Shown one piece after another: positions 9,628-18,329 of a DNA stretch of 64,000 bases (position 1 is the stretch's first letter; every line of letters starts with the position of its first letter). The stretch is from a candidate division CSSED10-310 bacterium (GTDB lineage: Bacteria; CSSED10-310; JAFGJC01): NCBI GenBank assembly GCA_016927905.1, contig JAFGLW010000007.1:124001-188000 (forward strand), given 5' to 3'. The notes beneath the pieces are model-generated. The model searched no databases, was not told the DNA's origin, and saw only the letters and a list, made by a program, of their open reading frames with translations. A program made the translations under genes and the position numbers.

Positions 9628-9698
9628 GAGTTCCCGGATGTCATCTCCGGTAATTCATATGTCGGAATGCAGAATCTTTTTTGGGAAGGAGTCCTTGC

Positions 9699-10346
9699 AT
9701 GAAATTTTTTCTGGATACTGCACACGTCGAGGAGATCAGGGAAGCCGCCGAGACCGGCCTGATTGATGGTGTGACAACCAATCCGAGCCTGGTGGCGAAA
9801 ACAGGCAGGGAATATAGGGGAGTTCTGAAGGAAATCTGTTCGATCGTAAATGGATCCATATCGGCAGAGGTTATGGCAACAGAAGCCGACCAGATGGTGA
9901 ATGAAGCGCAATCGCTCGCCGGGATACACAGCAATATCACTATCAAAATTCCCATGACGGGGGAGGGTGTCAAGGCGGCGGCGAAACTGGTGCATTTGAA
10001 TATCCCCGTGAACATGACCCTGGTGTTCTCTCCGCTTCAGGCACTCATCTGCGGAAAACTGGGCGTCGATTACGTCAGTCCTTTCGTGGGCAGACTGGAC
10101 GACATTTCCCATGTCGGCATGGATCTCGTCCAGGACATCATCCAGATTTACGGCAATTATGAATACGATACCGAGGTGATCGTGGCATCCGTCCGCAACC
10201 CGCTGCATGTGCTGGAAGCCGCCCAGATGGGTGCGCACATCGCCACCATGCCCTTCACCATTTTCAAGCAGATCCTGAAACACCCGCTCACCGATATCGG
10301 CGTGGAGCGTTTCCTGTCGGATGCAGCCAAAATTCCCAGGTCGTGA
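9699..10346 (+). CDS. tal: Transaldolase, short TalC/FSA type
   Basis: The 215-residue cytoplasmic enzyme belongs to the small transaldolase / fructose-6-phosphate aldolase family of the non-oxidative pentose phosphate pathway. The start [16 protein letters not shown], the DGVTTNPSL motif and the Schiff-base Lys83 in IKIPMT are all present. The ATG at 9699 has GGGAAGGAG ending eight bases upstream; an earlier in-frame TTG at 9681 lies inside that ribosome site and is rejected. Whether it acts as transaldolase or as fructose-6-phosphate aldolase depends on one active-site position (Phe against Gln) that I do not assign with certainty. It stands alone behind its own promoter. Confidence 0.93.
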   Translation: MKFFLDTAHVEEIREAAETGLIDGVTTNPSLVAKTGREYRGVLKEICSIVNGSISAEVMATEADQMVNEAQSLAGIHSNITIKIPMTGEGVKAAAKLVHLNIPVNMTLVFSPLQALICGKLGVDYVSPFVGRLDDISHVGMDLVQDIIQIYGNYEYDTEVIVASVRNPLHVLEAAQMGAHIATMPFTIFKQILKHPLTDIGVERFLSDAAKIPRS

Positions 10347-10364
10347 TCCGGATCCTGCCCGGTT

Positions 10365-10583
10365 TCAGTCGGTGATGGCCCAGATGTAACCCAGCACCCC
10401 GCAAACAAGAGTGAACAGGCTGAAAAACAGGATCGGATTTCCATGGAACATCTGGGGAACCCAATCGGGAAAATGTTTTTGATATAAAACCGCCGCGCCG
10501 AGAAATCCGGTCAACATCCCGATAAATATCGACCCGAAATTGAGCGGCCCGTGTCGTTTTCGATCCTGTTCTTTCATTCCCAT
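10365..10583 (-). CDS. Small two-helix membrane protein, unknown function
   Basis: The 72-residue ORF encodes a charged N-terminus (KEQDRKRHG) followed by two hydrophobic segments, about residues 15-32 and 46-68, so it is a small inner-membrane protein. GGAGG lies four bases before the ATG at 10583 and ten bases before a second ATG at 10577, so either could be used. It follows the sugar isomerase-like gene on the same strand by about 20 bases and is probably co-transcribed. I recognise no family. Support comes from the hydrophobic pattern, the ribosome site and the lack of any competing gene. Confidence 0.6.
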   Translation of the reverse strand: MGMKEQDRKRHGPLNFGSIFIGMLTGFLGAAVLYQKHFPDWVPQMFHGNPILFFSLFTLVCGVLGYIWAITD

Positions 10584-10603
10584 CCAACCTCCGGTTCCAT
10601 CCG

Positions 10604-11395
10604 TCACGGCGGTGGCAGCGATCCCCACCAATCTCGCAACAATTCGCGACTTGTGAGCAGATATTGTCTTTCGGGAGAAAAAATTTCAAGGGTTACGGTA
10701 TCATCGTAACCAGAGCTTTTCAGATGATTCAAAATCTCTTTCCACCGGATCTTCCCGGCACCCAGAGGAAGATGCAGGTCCCCTGTCCCGCCGACATTGT
10801 CCGAAAGGTGGACGTGTTTGAGTCGGTCGCCGAAGTGTTTCAGGAGAACCGGTGTCTGATTCATTTCGGTGTTCAGATTTGCATGCCCGACATCCAGGTG
10901 AAAAGCCAGTTCCCTGAATTCGTCCATCAGAACATCCAGTATCTCGAGCTGTATCTCGGAATGAAATCCATTCTCGATCATCAGAACCGTCCGTGTTTTT
11001 GTGCAGTGACCAAGCAGTTCGTCCACCGTTTTTTTCCATCCGTCCAGCAGGGTTTTCCTGGGAAGAAGCCGGTGGGGATGGGAAAAACGGAAATGGATGG
11101 TAACCTTTCCGGCACCGAAGGCCTTGAGGATGTCGAGGTGGGTGATCACTTCGCTGACCGCACAGCGTCGGATCTGCTCGAATGGAAAATCCAGGGGCAG
11201 AAACCATGCGGTGTGACCGACCACATCGATTTTTGCCCGTTCCAGGCGGCGGATGATCGCGTCGAGATTCAGCGAATGGGGGCAAGCGCCCGGAGGTTCC
11301 AAGGTCAGGTCGATGAAATCGAATTCATTGGTTTTCGCATATTCGATTTCCCGTTTGAGGGCAGTGGCGGGATTGTTCATCATTCCGATTTTCAT
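10604..11395 (-). CDS. Sugar phosphate isomerase/epimerase-like TIM barrel
   Basis: The 263-residue protein is an AP endonuclease 2 / xylose-isomerase-like TIM barrel. The beta strands carry the usual metal ligands, seen in TLEPPGA, GHTAWFLP, VTIHFRFSHPH, MIENGF, FHLDVGHAN and VHLSDN, with a closing Glu in VTLEIF. Members act on sugar phosphates, inositols or related carbohydrates, and the substrate is not evident here. The ATG at 11395 begins the barrel (MKIGMMNNPA); longer versions starting up to 11467 run into poorly conserved sequence. The small membrane protein gene follows it. Confidence 0.8.
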   Translation of the reverse strand: MKIGMMNNPATALKREIEYAKTNEFDFIDLTLEPPGACPHSLNLDAIIRRLERAKIDVVGHTAWFLPLDFPFEQIRRCAVSEVITHLDILKAFGAGKVTIHFRFSHPHRLLPRKTLLDGWKKTVDELLGHCTKTRTVLMIENGFHSEIQLEILDVLMDEFRELAFHLDVGHANLNTEMNQTPVLLKHFGDRLKHVHLSDNVGGTGDLHLPLGAGKIRWKEILNHLKSSGYDDTVTLEIFSPERQYLLTSRELLRDWWGSLPPP

Positions 11396-11598
11396 TCGCA
11401 GGTTCCCATATGAAACGCCAGGATGCCCATTTCCCTCAATCCTGTCAACATCATGCGGATTCGCCACATTTGCTGGAAATTTCCTTCCCTGAGATTCAGA
11501 ATAAAAGGTGGCAACAATCGGGAAGGATGTTATACTTGATTCAGAAGAGGGTTATTTCCCAGCGACTTCCCCGGAATGATTATGGGAGGATCAGGAAG

Positions 11599-12561
11599 AT
11601 GAAAAATATGTATTGTGTTTTCGCTGCCTTTTGTTTAATCGTGTTGGCTGGATGTGGTCCGTCCAAGCAGCCCGCCGAACCCACCCCCGACGTTCAAGCC
11701 CAGCTTCGAACGCCCCTGGAACTGTCCGATTGGTTTACCGACCTGCGGTTTTTGTTTTTCAAGACCGTTCAAGCCCTGGAGGTCATTGATAACCGGCTGG
11801 GGGCAACCTTGGCGGACACGAACCGAAGCGACATCCGCAATCTGATTGATTATTTCAATGAGCCCGGGAAGGTTGCCGACCTTCTCAATTCCCAGCACGC
11901 CCTCTTGAAAACGAAGGAGAAGATGCTGGCCGATCAACCCGGTTTGAATCCCAATATTTATAAGAATTTATCCGACATGAACACCATCACCGGAGAACTG
12001 GTAGGACTGGTGTCCAAATATCCTGAAAATCCCCCGGTATTCCGTGAAAACATGGAACGATTGAAATCGGAGTTTTTGTCAATCGAGAAATTATTGCACC
12101 CGGAATTTCCCAATTCGGATGCGAACCTGGCCGGCAGGAAATCGCCTGAAAGTCCCGACTTGAGACGGTTTACACAGGTTCTGACCCAGGTTCCCCAGCT
12201 CAAACCGGCGGAAACGACTACGCCGGTCGTGGCCGAGGAGACCACCGAAGTCGAGCCGGAGGAAGAATACACTGAGCCGAAGATGTGGCGGGATCGGGCC
12301 GGTAACATCCATGTCGGGCAGAATCCTCCCGAGGGAGTTCGGATTATTGAAGTGTCCGAACCGCCACCCATTTCCATCCAGTCGCAACCGGAACCGGAAA
12401 CAGAACCGGACGACACGGAGATCACCCCAACTCCGCTCCCGGCACCCGCATCATCGCTTATCTGGACCGATGCCCAGGGCCGCGTGCATATGGGAACCGA
12501 AGCGCCTGCGGATGCACAGACCCGCAAGGCGGAAGATATCTCCATCATTCTAATCGATTAA
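11599..12561 (+). CDS. Lipoprotein with two DUF4124-like C-terminal motifs
   Basis: The 320-residue protein starts with a lipoprotein signal peptide whose lipobox is LAGC, so the mature protein is anchored by a lipidated Cys near residue 19. Residues 40-170 are mostly helical. The C-terminal third is acidic and Pro-rich, with two short motifs of the DUF4124 type: MWRDRAGNIHVGQNPP and LIWTDAQGRVHMG. The ATG at 11599 has GGGAGGA at 11584-11590; a longer frame back to 11410 is rejected because it buries the signal peptide. A -10-like TATACT at 11531-11536 could drive it. The stop codon lies in the A-tract that encodes the U-run of the minus-strand small RNA candidate. Function is unknown. Confidence 0.8.
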   Translation: MKNMYCVFAAFCLIVLAGCGPSKQPAEPTPDVQAQLRTPLELSDWFTDLRFLFFKTVQALEVIDNRLGATLADTNRSDIRNLIDYFNEPGKVADLLNSQHALLKTKEKMLADQPGLNPNIYKNLSDMNTITGELVGLVSKYPENPPVFRENMERLKSEFLSIEKLLHPEFPNSDANLAGRKSPESPDLRRFTQVLTQVPQLKPAETTTPVVAEETTEVEPEEEYTEPKMWRDRAGNIHVGQNPPEGVRIIEVSEPPPISIQSQPEPETEPDDTEITPTPLPAPASSLIWTDAQGRVHMGTEAPADAQTRKAEDISIILID

Positions 12562-12667
12562 AAAAACGAGAACCAACGGGAAGGGGTGGTGAAGGAGGGG
12601 CAACCCCGCTGATTCTCGCTGTGAAGCTCCCAAATACGGTTCCGAAACCGCATCTTCCAACTGTATG
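12560..12667 (-). ncRNA. Candidate small RNA with C-rich loop and intrinsic terminator
   Basis: In the gene-free gap before alr the minus strand predicts an RNA of about 108 bases. Hairpin 1 (12634-12653) has an 8-bp stem and a UCGG loop. Hairpin 2 (12567-12618) has a continuous 14-bp stem and a 24-base C-rich loop with CCUCC, and runs straight into seven U (12566-12560). All three G-U wobbles occur only in the minus-strand RNA; on the plus strand the same positions are A-C mismatches, which argues strongly for the minus strand. A promoter-like pair lies just upstream. The CCUCC loop is complementary to the GGAGG ribosome sites used across the window, so base pairing with mRNA leaders is a natural guess. 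I recognise no known RNA family. Confidence 0.62.
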
Positions 12668-12672
12668 CCCTT

Positions 12673-12701
12673 TATATATCAGATTTTTTGGGTTGTGAAA
12701 A
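12673..12701 (-). promoter_or_regulatory. Promoter candidate for the minus-strand small RNA
   Basis: Read on the minus strand, TTTTCA (12701-12696) and TATATA (12678-12673) are separated by 17 bases, which places a start near 12667. The -10 box is good and the -35 box is moderate. It has no other plausible target, since the nearest minus-strand gene is over 1 kb downstream. Confidence 0.45.
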
Positions 12702-12845
12702 GGATTTTTTTCCCGACCTCGCAACCGACTAATGTCTCCGGGCATGGATCGAAACACGCAAATCCGCTATGATCGGTGTCATCGGATGTTTGACTTGGCA
12801 TGTTGTCCTGCGGGCAGCGCAGCAGTCAAGTGAGGGGATTGAATC

Positions 12846-13964
12846 GTGAGAATTACGTGGGCTGAAATCGATCTCTCTGCGATCAACCACAACCTGTCCG
12901 TTATACGGAAGGCTGTGAATCAGGTGAAAATCATCGCTGTTGTGAAGGCCAATGCCTATGGTCACGGTATTCTCCGGATCGCCCGGGAAGCGGTGGATTC
13001 GGGTGTCGAATACCTGGGTGTCGGATTTCTGGAGGAAGGTATTCTGCTTCGGAAAAAGGGATTCACCAATCCGATTCTGGTCCTGGGCGGGGTTCTGTTT
13101 CGCCAGGTCAAGCGATTTCTCGATCATGATCTCGAAATCACGGTCTCATCCCTTGAATTGGCGTACGCCGTCAATAAGGTGGCGCAGAAATACGGCACGA
13201 AGGCACGGGTGCACCTGAAATTCGATACCGGATTGAACCGGATCGGGATCAGTCATCACAAAGCCCCCCTGGTATTTGAACGTTTGGTTCCCCTGAAACA
13301 CCTCGATATCGTCGGAATATATTCGCATTTTTCGGACGCGGACAATCCCGTGGGGGATTTCACCCGGATTCAGGGCAGGCGATTCGAGAGTATCGTCAAG
13401 GCGGGAGAGGTTTTCAGCATCTGTCCGCAATACAAACATATCGCGTGTAGCGGGGCAATTCTGCAGCATCCGGATACATTCTACAATATGATTCGGGCGG
13501 GACTGGCCATGTATGGCCTCTATCCTTCCGATCGGTTTCCCCGGAAACTGGATCTGAAACCAGCCCTGACCTTCAAATCCAGAATCGTGTTCATGAAGAC
13601 AATCAACGAAGGCGAACCGATCGGTTACGGCAGAACCCACTATACTCAGAACCGCACCCGGATCGCCACCATTCCGGTCGGGTACGGCGACGGATACAAC
13701 CGGAAACTTTCCAACAACGGTTTTGTCCTGATCAAGGGCAGACGATATCCAATCGTCGGAACAGTATGCATGGACCAGATCATGGTGGATATCGGGCTGG
13801 AAGCGAACATCCATGTCGGCGACGAAGTCGTTCTGTATGGGAGACAGGGATCGGAGATGATCCCGGTGGAGGAGATCGCCTTCCGTATCGGGACCATTCC
13901 CTATGAGGTCGTCTGCTGTCTGACCCGGCGGGTCCCAAGGGTCTACATAAGGAGCGGCAGGTAA
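12846..13964 (+). CDS. alr: Alanine racemase
   Basis: The 372-residue PLP enzyme interconverts L- and D-alanine for peptidoglycan synthesis. PLP-binding Lys34 sits in VVKANAYGHG, and the catalytic Tyr of the opposite face is Tyr261 in IGYGRTH. The motifs RAGLAMYGLYP and TVCMDQIMVDI are also characteristic, and the length is standard. The start is a GTG at 12846 behind GAGGGG. The glycosyltransferase gene begins six bases after the stop, suggesting one operon with the DUF4177 protein and the cysteine desulfurase. Just upstream, an inverted repeat TTGACT...AGTCAA flanks a CTGCG/CGCAG hairpin (about 12790-12830) and may form leader structure. Confidence 0.96.
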   Translation: MRITWAEIDLSAINHNLSVIRKAVNQVKIIAVVKANAYGHGILRIAREAVDSGVEYLGVGFLEEGILLRKKGFTNPILVLGGVLFRQVKRFLDHDLEITVSSLELAYAVNKVAQKYGTKARVHLKFDTGLNRIGISHHKAPLVFERLVPLKHLDIVGIYSHFSDADNPVGDFTRIQGRRFESIVKAGEVFSICPQYKHIACSGAILQHPDTFYNMIRAGLAMYGLYPSDRFPRKLDLKPALTFKSRIVFMKTINEGEPIGYGRTHYTQNRTRIATIPVGYGDGYNRKLSNNGFVLIKGRRYPIVGTVCMDQIMVDIGLEANIHVGDEVVLYGRQGSEMIPVEEIAFRIGTIPYEVVCCLTRRVPRVYIRSGR

Positions 13965-13969
13965 ACCAG

Positions 13970-15799
13970 GTGCAGACCGGGCGGTTTCTTTCATATTCGT
14001 TCCTGTTTGTTCTTCTGGCAGCCGTTCTCTCCACCGATGTTTCCAAGTCGACGCCGTATCTGTTCGCCGATGAAGCCGTTTATCACGCCATGACGGTCAG
14101 CCTGGCATTCGACGGTGATCTGGTATATCGGCGGGAGGATCTTCAGAGAGTATGCCGGGATTTTTCCGCAGGCCCCCGGGGAATCATCCTCAAAAAGCTG
14201 GATTCCGGTAAAATCGTCTATGCAAAACCCTTTCTATACTCCCTGATCGCCGCACCGTTCTATCGCATCTGGCATCTGAACGGATTCCTGGTCCTGAATG
14301 TTCTGTGCTGGTGGGGGATTTTCATGATTCTGTTCCGCTGCTGGGGCGGCTCCGCCGGAGCGGCGGTTTTTGCCGGGACGGCGCTTGTTCTGAGCGCTTT
14401 CACGCCATATGTTCTGTGGATACATCCGGAAATGTTCTCCGCGTTTCTGGTCGTCGCTTTCATCGGCCTCTGGCGCTCTCTGAAACCTTCCGATCCGCCG
14501 GTCATCACCCGGCGGAAAATCATGGCGATGGGAGCCGCTCTGGCGGTCGCCGCCTGGATCAAACCCCCGTCTATCCTCATCGGAATCGCGCTGCTGGTGA
14601 ACTGGATTCCAGCCCGTCGATGGAACTGGATTCTTCTCACTTCCGCGGGCTGTTTTATGGCGGGAGTCCTGGCTGTTTCAACTTCTCTGGCTTTCACCGG
14701 CAGCCTGAATCCCTACAGCGGGGAGCGAAAAATATTCAACGAACACTATCCGCTGGAATCCCCCGGCGTGGATTTTGGGGATACCGGCAACAACTGGTCC
14801 ACCGAATCGGCCGGTTTTCATTTTGTTCCCGGAGTTCTCCTGGCAAATCTCAAATTCTTCTGGATTGGCCGGTTCAGCGGGCTGGTATGGTATTACCTGC
14901 CCGGCTGCTTCTGCCTGGTTCTGTGGCTGCTGGGAAATCGAGACCGGATCGGAACCGGACTTCTGATCTCATTGAGCACGATCATCCTGGTACACCTCGT
15001 CATGATTCCCACCAACTATCATGGAGGGGGCGGAGCCTTGGGGAACCGTTATTTCACAGTCTATTACCCCGCCCTCCTGTGCATCCTGCCACGCGTTCCA
15101 TCACCCCGGAAAATTCTTTTGGGATGTATTCCGGCCGCTTTGATTTCAGGCGTCTACATCACCCAGGCTTTCACAGCTTCCTACCGCCCCGGCGATCATA
15201 CCCAATCCGGTTTCTTCTCGACCCTGCCGGTGGAATGGACCTTGACCGGCAGTTTTCCCGTTTTCGATCCAAAATACCGGATGGTCCGGTTTCCGGATTG
15301 CAGCGCAATTTTTTATTTTCTGGACTGGAATACATTCGGCGGAGACAATCAAGGGTTCTGGATCCGGGGTGACAGCAAGACCCGCCTGATTGCGGAACTG
15401 CCAGAAAATGTCAAAATGCCCGCCTTCATCATCAGTTCCGCAGGCATCCCCATCACGGGAACCATTACAGAAGGCGGAATCTCACAGCATTTCGTCGTCA
15501 AAACCGGACTTTCCACACGCATCGATTTCGCGGATCCGGCGGGGCATGAACTGATCGATATCTACGGCAGAAAACGACGGATCATCCCCATCCAAATTCA
15601 GATCTCAGGCGGCACGATACCGAAATTCCGGGAAAATTCGGCGGATTCCCGGTTTCTGGGAGCTTTCTGCCGGCCGGTCGGCTCGATTCAAACCGGCCGG
15701 GGTCTGAATATATACAAAAAAAATAAACTATTGCGCTCCATGGCGACTCATGGAAGAATAGTGGATCCGGAGCAACCGGGTGGAGGTGTTCTGTCATGA
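13970..15799 (+). CDS. Membrane glycosyltransferase-like protein (GT39/PMT type)
   Basis: The 609-residue protein has about ten hydrophobic segments between residues 5 and 420, followed by a soluble C-terminal region of about 170 residues. The first loop carries FADEAVYHAMTVSLAFDGDL, which matches the acidic loop with D/E-E used for catalysis in dolichyl-phosphate-mannose-type (GT-C) transferases. It probably moves a sugar from a polyprenyl carrier outside the cytoplasmic membrane. The start is a GTG at 13970. The gene overlaps the downstream DUF4177 gene as ATGA. A second protein of similar design lies at 33131-34930. The acceptor is unknown. Confidence 0.7.
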   Translation: MQTGRFLSYSFLFVLLAAVLSTDVSKSTPYLFADEAVYHAMTVSLAFDGDLVYRREDLQRVCRDFSAGPRGIILKKLDSGKIVYAKPFLYSLIAAPFYRIWHLNGFLVLNVLCWWGIFMILFRCWGGSAGAAVFAGTALVLSAFTPYVLWIHPEMFSAFLVVAFIGLWRSLKPSDPPVITRRKIMAMGAALAVAAWIKPPSILIGIALLVNWIPARRWNWILLTSAGCFMAGVLAVSTSLAFTGSLNPYSGERKIFNEHYPLESPGVDFGDTGNNWSTESAGFHFVPGVLLANLKFFWIGRFSGLVWYYLPGCFCLVLWLLGNRDRIGTGLLISLSTIILVHLVMIPTNYHGGGGALGNRYFTVYYPALLCILPRVPSPRKILLGCIPAALISGVYITQAFTASYRPGDHTQSGFFSTLPVEWTLTGSFPVFDPKYRMVRFPDCSAIFYFLDWNTFGGDNQGFWIRGDSKTRLIAELPENVKMPAFIISSAGIPITGTITEGGISQHFVVKTGLSTRIDFADPAGHELIDIYGRKRRIIPIQIQISGGTIPKFRENSADSRFLGAFCRPVGSIQTGRGLNIYKKNKLLRSMATHGRIVDPEQPGGGVLS

Positions 15800-16014
15800 A
15801 AAGAAAGGTTCTTCACGATGTTTCAAAATACAAGGTTGTCGAGCTGTCCACCGTAACAGATGAAACGATTGAAGAAGTCTTGAATCATTGGACTGCCGGG
15901 GGCTGGTTGTTTGACCAGATCCAGTTCGTTGTCCGGGATGCATCCCGAAGGCCCTGCATGGCATTCGTTTTTTTCACCCGGGCCGGGGAAACCGATGCGG
16001 AAGCGGTCGGGTAG
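15796..16014 (+). CDS. Small DUF4177-like protein
   Basis: The 72-residue product has the pattern of DUF4177: YKVVELSTVTDETIEEVLNHW, then AGGWLFDQIQFVV, a short alpha/beta fold with the conserved GW. It is probably cytoplasmic. The ATG overlaps the stop of the glycosyltransferase gene by four bases and nifS-like follows after 29 bases, so it is part of that operon. No function is established for the family, and the company of nifS may be incidental. Confidence 0.75.
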   Translation: MKRKVLHDVSKYKVVELSTVTDETIEEVLNHWTAGGWLFDQIQFVVRDASRRPCMAFVFFTRAGETDAEAVG

Positions 16015-16043
16015 AGTCTGAAATTGAAGGTGGGAGATGAAAC

Positions 16044-17273
16044 ATGAAACGGATATATCTGGATCATAATGCAACCACGCCGCTTCATCCGGAGGTGAAG
16101 CAGGCGATCATCGATTCGCTGGATATTTTCGGGAACGCTTCGAGTATTCATCCGTTTGGGATTGAAACCCGGGAGAAGATCGAAGCTGTCCGGTCGGATC
16201 TGATGGCTTTTCTGGGGGCTTCATCCGGGAAGGTCATTTTCACCAGTGGTGGATCCGAATCCAACAATGTTGTCCTGAAAAGCCATATTCGCCAGCAGAC
16301 AACCTGTTGCGGTCAGGCGAATGTGGATCAGCCGCATGTCATAACTACGGCGATTGAGCATCCCAGTATCTTGAATACAGTGCAATGCTTGAGAAATCTG
16401 GGTGCCGATGTGACGCAGGTTGCCGTGGACCGATATGGGAAGGTGGATCCACAGGATGTGATCGACACCATTCGCCCCAACACAATACTGGTATCCATCA
16501 TGCTAGCCAACAACGAAGTCGGGACGATCCAGCCGGTCGAGGTGATCGGGCGGGTTCTGAAGGAAAAAGGAATTGTATTTCACTGTGATGCCGTTCAGGC
16601 GGTGGGCAAGATCCCGGTCAACGTCGAGGATCTGAATGTGGATTACCTTTCCATATCGGGGCACAAAATCAATGCAACCAAGGGAATCGGAGCTCTGTAT
16701 CTGGGTAGCAATCTCAGTCTCTGTCCTTTGATCCATGGCGGGCACCAGGAACTGGATTTCAGGGCCGGGACGGAGAACACACTGGGGATCATCGCGCTGG
16801 GCAAGGCCATTGAAATCGCCCGGGAACACGGCCCGATCGAAGCGGAACGCGTCCGGAATCTCCGGGACCGGTTTCACCGAATCCTGGTTGAAAACCTCGA
16901 TGGAGTTTATTTGAACGGGCATCCGGAGGATCGCCTGCCGGGAACGCTGAATCTGTCTTTCGATCATGTTGACGGAGCGGCGATTGTCGAAATGGCCGGA
17001 GCCATGGGTGTTGCCGCATCGTCCGGTTCGGCTTGCTCCAGTCGGGAAACGACTCCATCCCATGTCCTGAGCGCGATGGGTCTGCCGGCCGTGAGATTGC
17101 GATCCGCGGTCCGGTTTTCGTTCGGATACGGCAACGCTGAGGCGGATATCGAAGAAGCCGCCGGCCGGATTGTAACCATCATCACCAGGCTGAGAGCGAT
17201 TTCACCGATACGATCGGGATCGGAATTCAGCCAGGCTGGAAGCGGATCGGAGATCAAAGAGCGGAGCAACTGA
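16044..17273 (+). CDS. Cysteine desulfurase, NifS/IscS family
   Basis: The 409-residue PLP enzyme takes sulfur from cysteine, giving alanine and a protein persulfide for Fe-S cluster or thio-cofactor assembly. The start MKRIYLDHNATTPLHPEV, PLP Lys208 in SGHKINATKG and catalytic Cys331 in SSGSACSSRETTPSHVL are all present. The SGSACSS loop fits the group I (IscS/NifS) type. GGGAG lies upstream of the ATG at 16044. No scaffold gene (iscU, sufU) is adjacent, so its partner is elsewhere. The last 25 residues are low-complexity Ser/Gly and probably disordered. Confidence 0.93.
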   Translation: MKRIYLDHNATTPLHPEVKQAIIDSLDIFGNASSIHPFGIETREKIEAVRSDLMAFLGASSGKVIFTSGGSESNNVVLKSHIRQQTTCCGQANVDQPHVITTAIEHPSILNTVQCLRNLGADVTQVAVDRYGKVDPQDVIDTIRPNTILVSIMLANNEVGTIQPVEVIGRVLKEKGIVFHCDAVQAVGKIPVNVEDLNVDYLSISGHKINATKGIGALYLGSNLSLCPLIHGGHQELDFRAGTENTLGIIALGKAIEIAREHGPIEAERVRNLRDRFHRILVENLDGVYLNGHPEDRLPGTLNLSFDHVDGAAIVEMAGAMGVAASSGSACSSRETTPSHVLSAMGLPAVRLRSAVRFSFGYGNAEADIEEAAGRIVTIITRLRAISPIRSGSEFSQAGSGSEIKERSN

Positions 17274-17304
17274 GCCGGCGGTGACAGGGCAACACGGTTT
17301 GGTT

Positions 17305-17331
17305 TTGAATTGGCCGGAAAAAATGTATAAT
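17305..17331 (+). promoter_or_regulatory. Promoter candidate placing the start codon at about +1
   Basis: TATAAT at 17326-17331 is a perfect -10 box, six bases before the ATG at 17338. The upstream TTGAAT (17305-17310) is 15 bases away, which is short. No GGAGG-like site precedes the ATG, so the mRNA may be leaderless. Confidence 0.42.
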
Positions 17332-17337
17332 GAAGTT

Positions 17338-18321
17338 ATGGGAATGCAGGGAAGTGTATTTCGCATCACAGCGGTTGCCATCGCTGTTTGGGCTGTTCTT
17401 CTGACCGGAACGCCGCTCGGGTCGCAGGATCCGCCCGAGAATGATCCCGCAGATGAATACGGTTCCGTCAAACCCAGGATCGCCAGGCTTGCGCCGGTTC
17501 CCTCCCTTCCAGAATCCCTGTCGAACCAGAAGGTTGAAGGGTTAGCCATTTTCACCGTGTTCATCAACCATCGCGGCAAATTTCAGAAAGCGGTTCCCGC
17601 TCAATCATCCGGTATACCCGGATTGGATGAATATCTCATTTCGTGGATGGGAAGCTGGGAATTCAATGCAGCGACATTCAACGATTTTCCCCTGGCGTCT
17701 TCACTGGTTCTCAAGATTCGATATGATTTGATGAACAGGAATTTCGGGGTTCTGGACTTGCAGGAAACCGAGAGCGATCTCATCAATGTCACCCAGTCGG
17801 ATGAGGCAGCTCCCCCCGAACCCGCTGCAACCGTTTCACCCGAACCGGTGCCGGCGGAGACGGAACCGGAGGACATTCCCGAACGGATTCAGACGCCGGA
17901 ACCTTCGGATTTGCCCGCAGTCCAGGTCGCTCAGACGCCGCCGCAATCCCCGCCCGAAGCACTTTCCGAGGGAAGCGACATTCCGGATTGTTACGAAGAA
18001 TCAAGGATCGGAGCGCCGCCGGAAATCATCCAACCTCCCCGGATCACCGCAATTCCCCTGGAAATACAGAATCTGAATGCCAGCGGATCGGCTGAATTCG
18101 CCTTGATGATCCAAGCCGACGGAACGGTCTCGGACGTCTCGGTCACCGCCAGCTCCGGTATCCGTAAACTGGACGAGTGGTTCATGCCGTTATTGAGCAA
18201 GACTCTGTGGGAACCGGCCAGGAAGGGAAAACTGGAAGTTGCATGCCGGCGTGTTGTGAAAATCGAGTTTAAAACATCCCAGTGTCTGTTTGAATTTCCC
18301 GACTTGTTCCGGTCGGAATGA
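17338..18321 (+). CDS. TonB_C-like periplasmic protein with two repeat domains
   Basis: The 327-residue protein has an N-terminal hydrophobic segment (about 6-22) that is a signal anchor or signal peptide. Two domains resemble the TonB C-terminal fold: about residues 60-145 (GLAIFTVFINHRGKF, with a paired IPGLDEYL) and about 240-320 (SAEFALMIQADGTV, with IRKLDEWF). A Pro/Glu-rich linker of about 95 residues, typical of TonB-type spacers, joins them. A role in spanning the periplasm is inferred. No exbBD genes lie nearby. An in-frame GTG at 17281 would lengthen the N-terminus and is less likely, because it would include the -10 box. The gene converges with the phosphodiester glycosidase gene at 18330. 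Confidence 0.65.
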   Translation: MGMQGSVFRITAVAIAVWAVLLTGTPLGSQDPPENDPADEYGSVKPRIARLAPVPSLPESLSNQKVEGLAIFTVFINHRGKFQKAVPAQSSGIPGLDEYLISWMGSWEFNAATFNDFPLASSLVLKIRYDLMNRNFGVLDLQETESDLINVTQSDEAAPPEPAATVSPEPVPAETEPEDIPERIQTPEPSDLPAVQVAQTPPQSPPEALSEGSDIPDCYEESRIGAPPEIIQPPRITAIPLEIQNLNASGSAEFALMIQADGTVSDVSVTASSGIRKLDEWFMPLLSKTLWEPARKGKLEVACRRVVKIEFKTSQCLFEFPDLFRSE

Positions 18322-18329
18322 TCCACCGG

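Noticed and set aside
12567-12618. The long hairpin read as a plus-strand terminator of the lipoprotein gene
   Set aside because: On the plus strand two pairs become A-C mismatches and no U-run follows; the U-run and full pairing exist only on the minus strand.
12545-12757. Minus-strand 70-codon frame in the gap before alr
   Set aside because: No ribosome site and no conserved pattern; the region is better explained by the small RNA candidate and its promoter.
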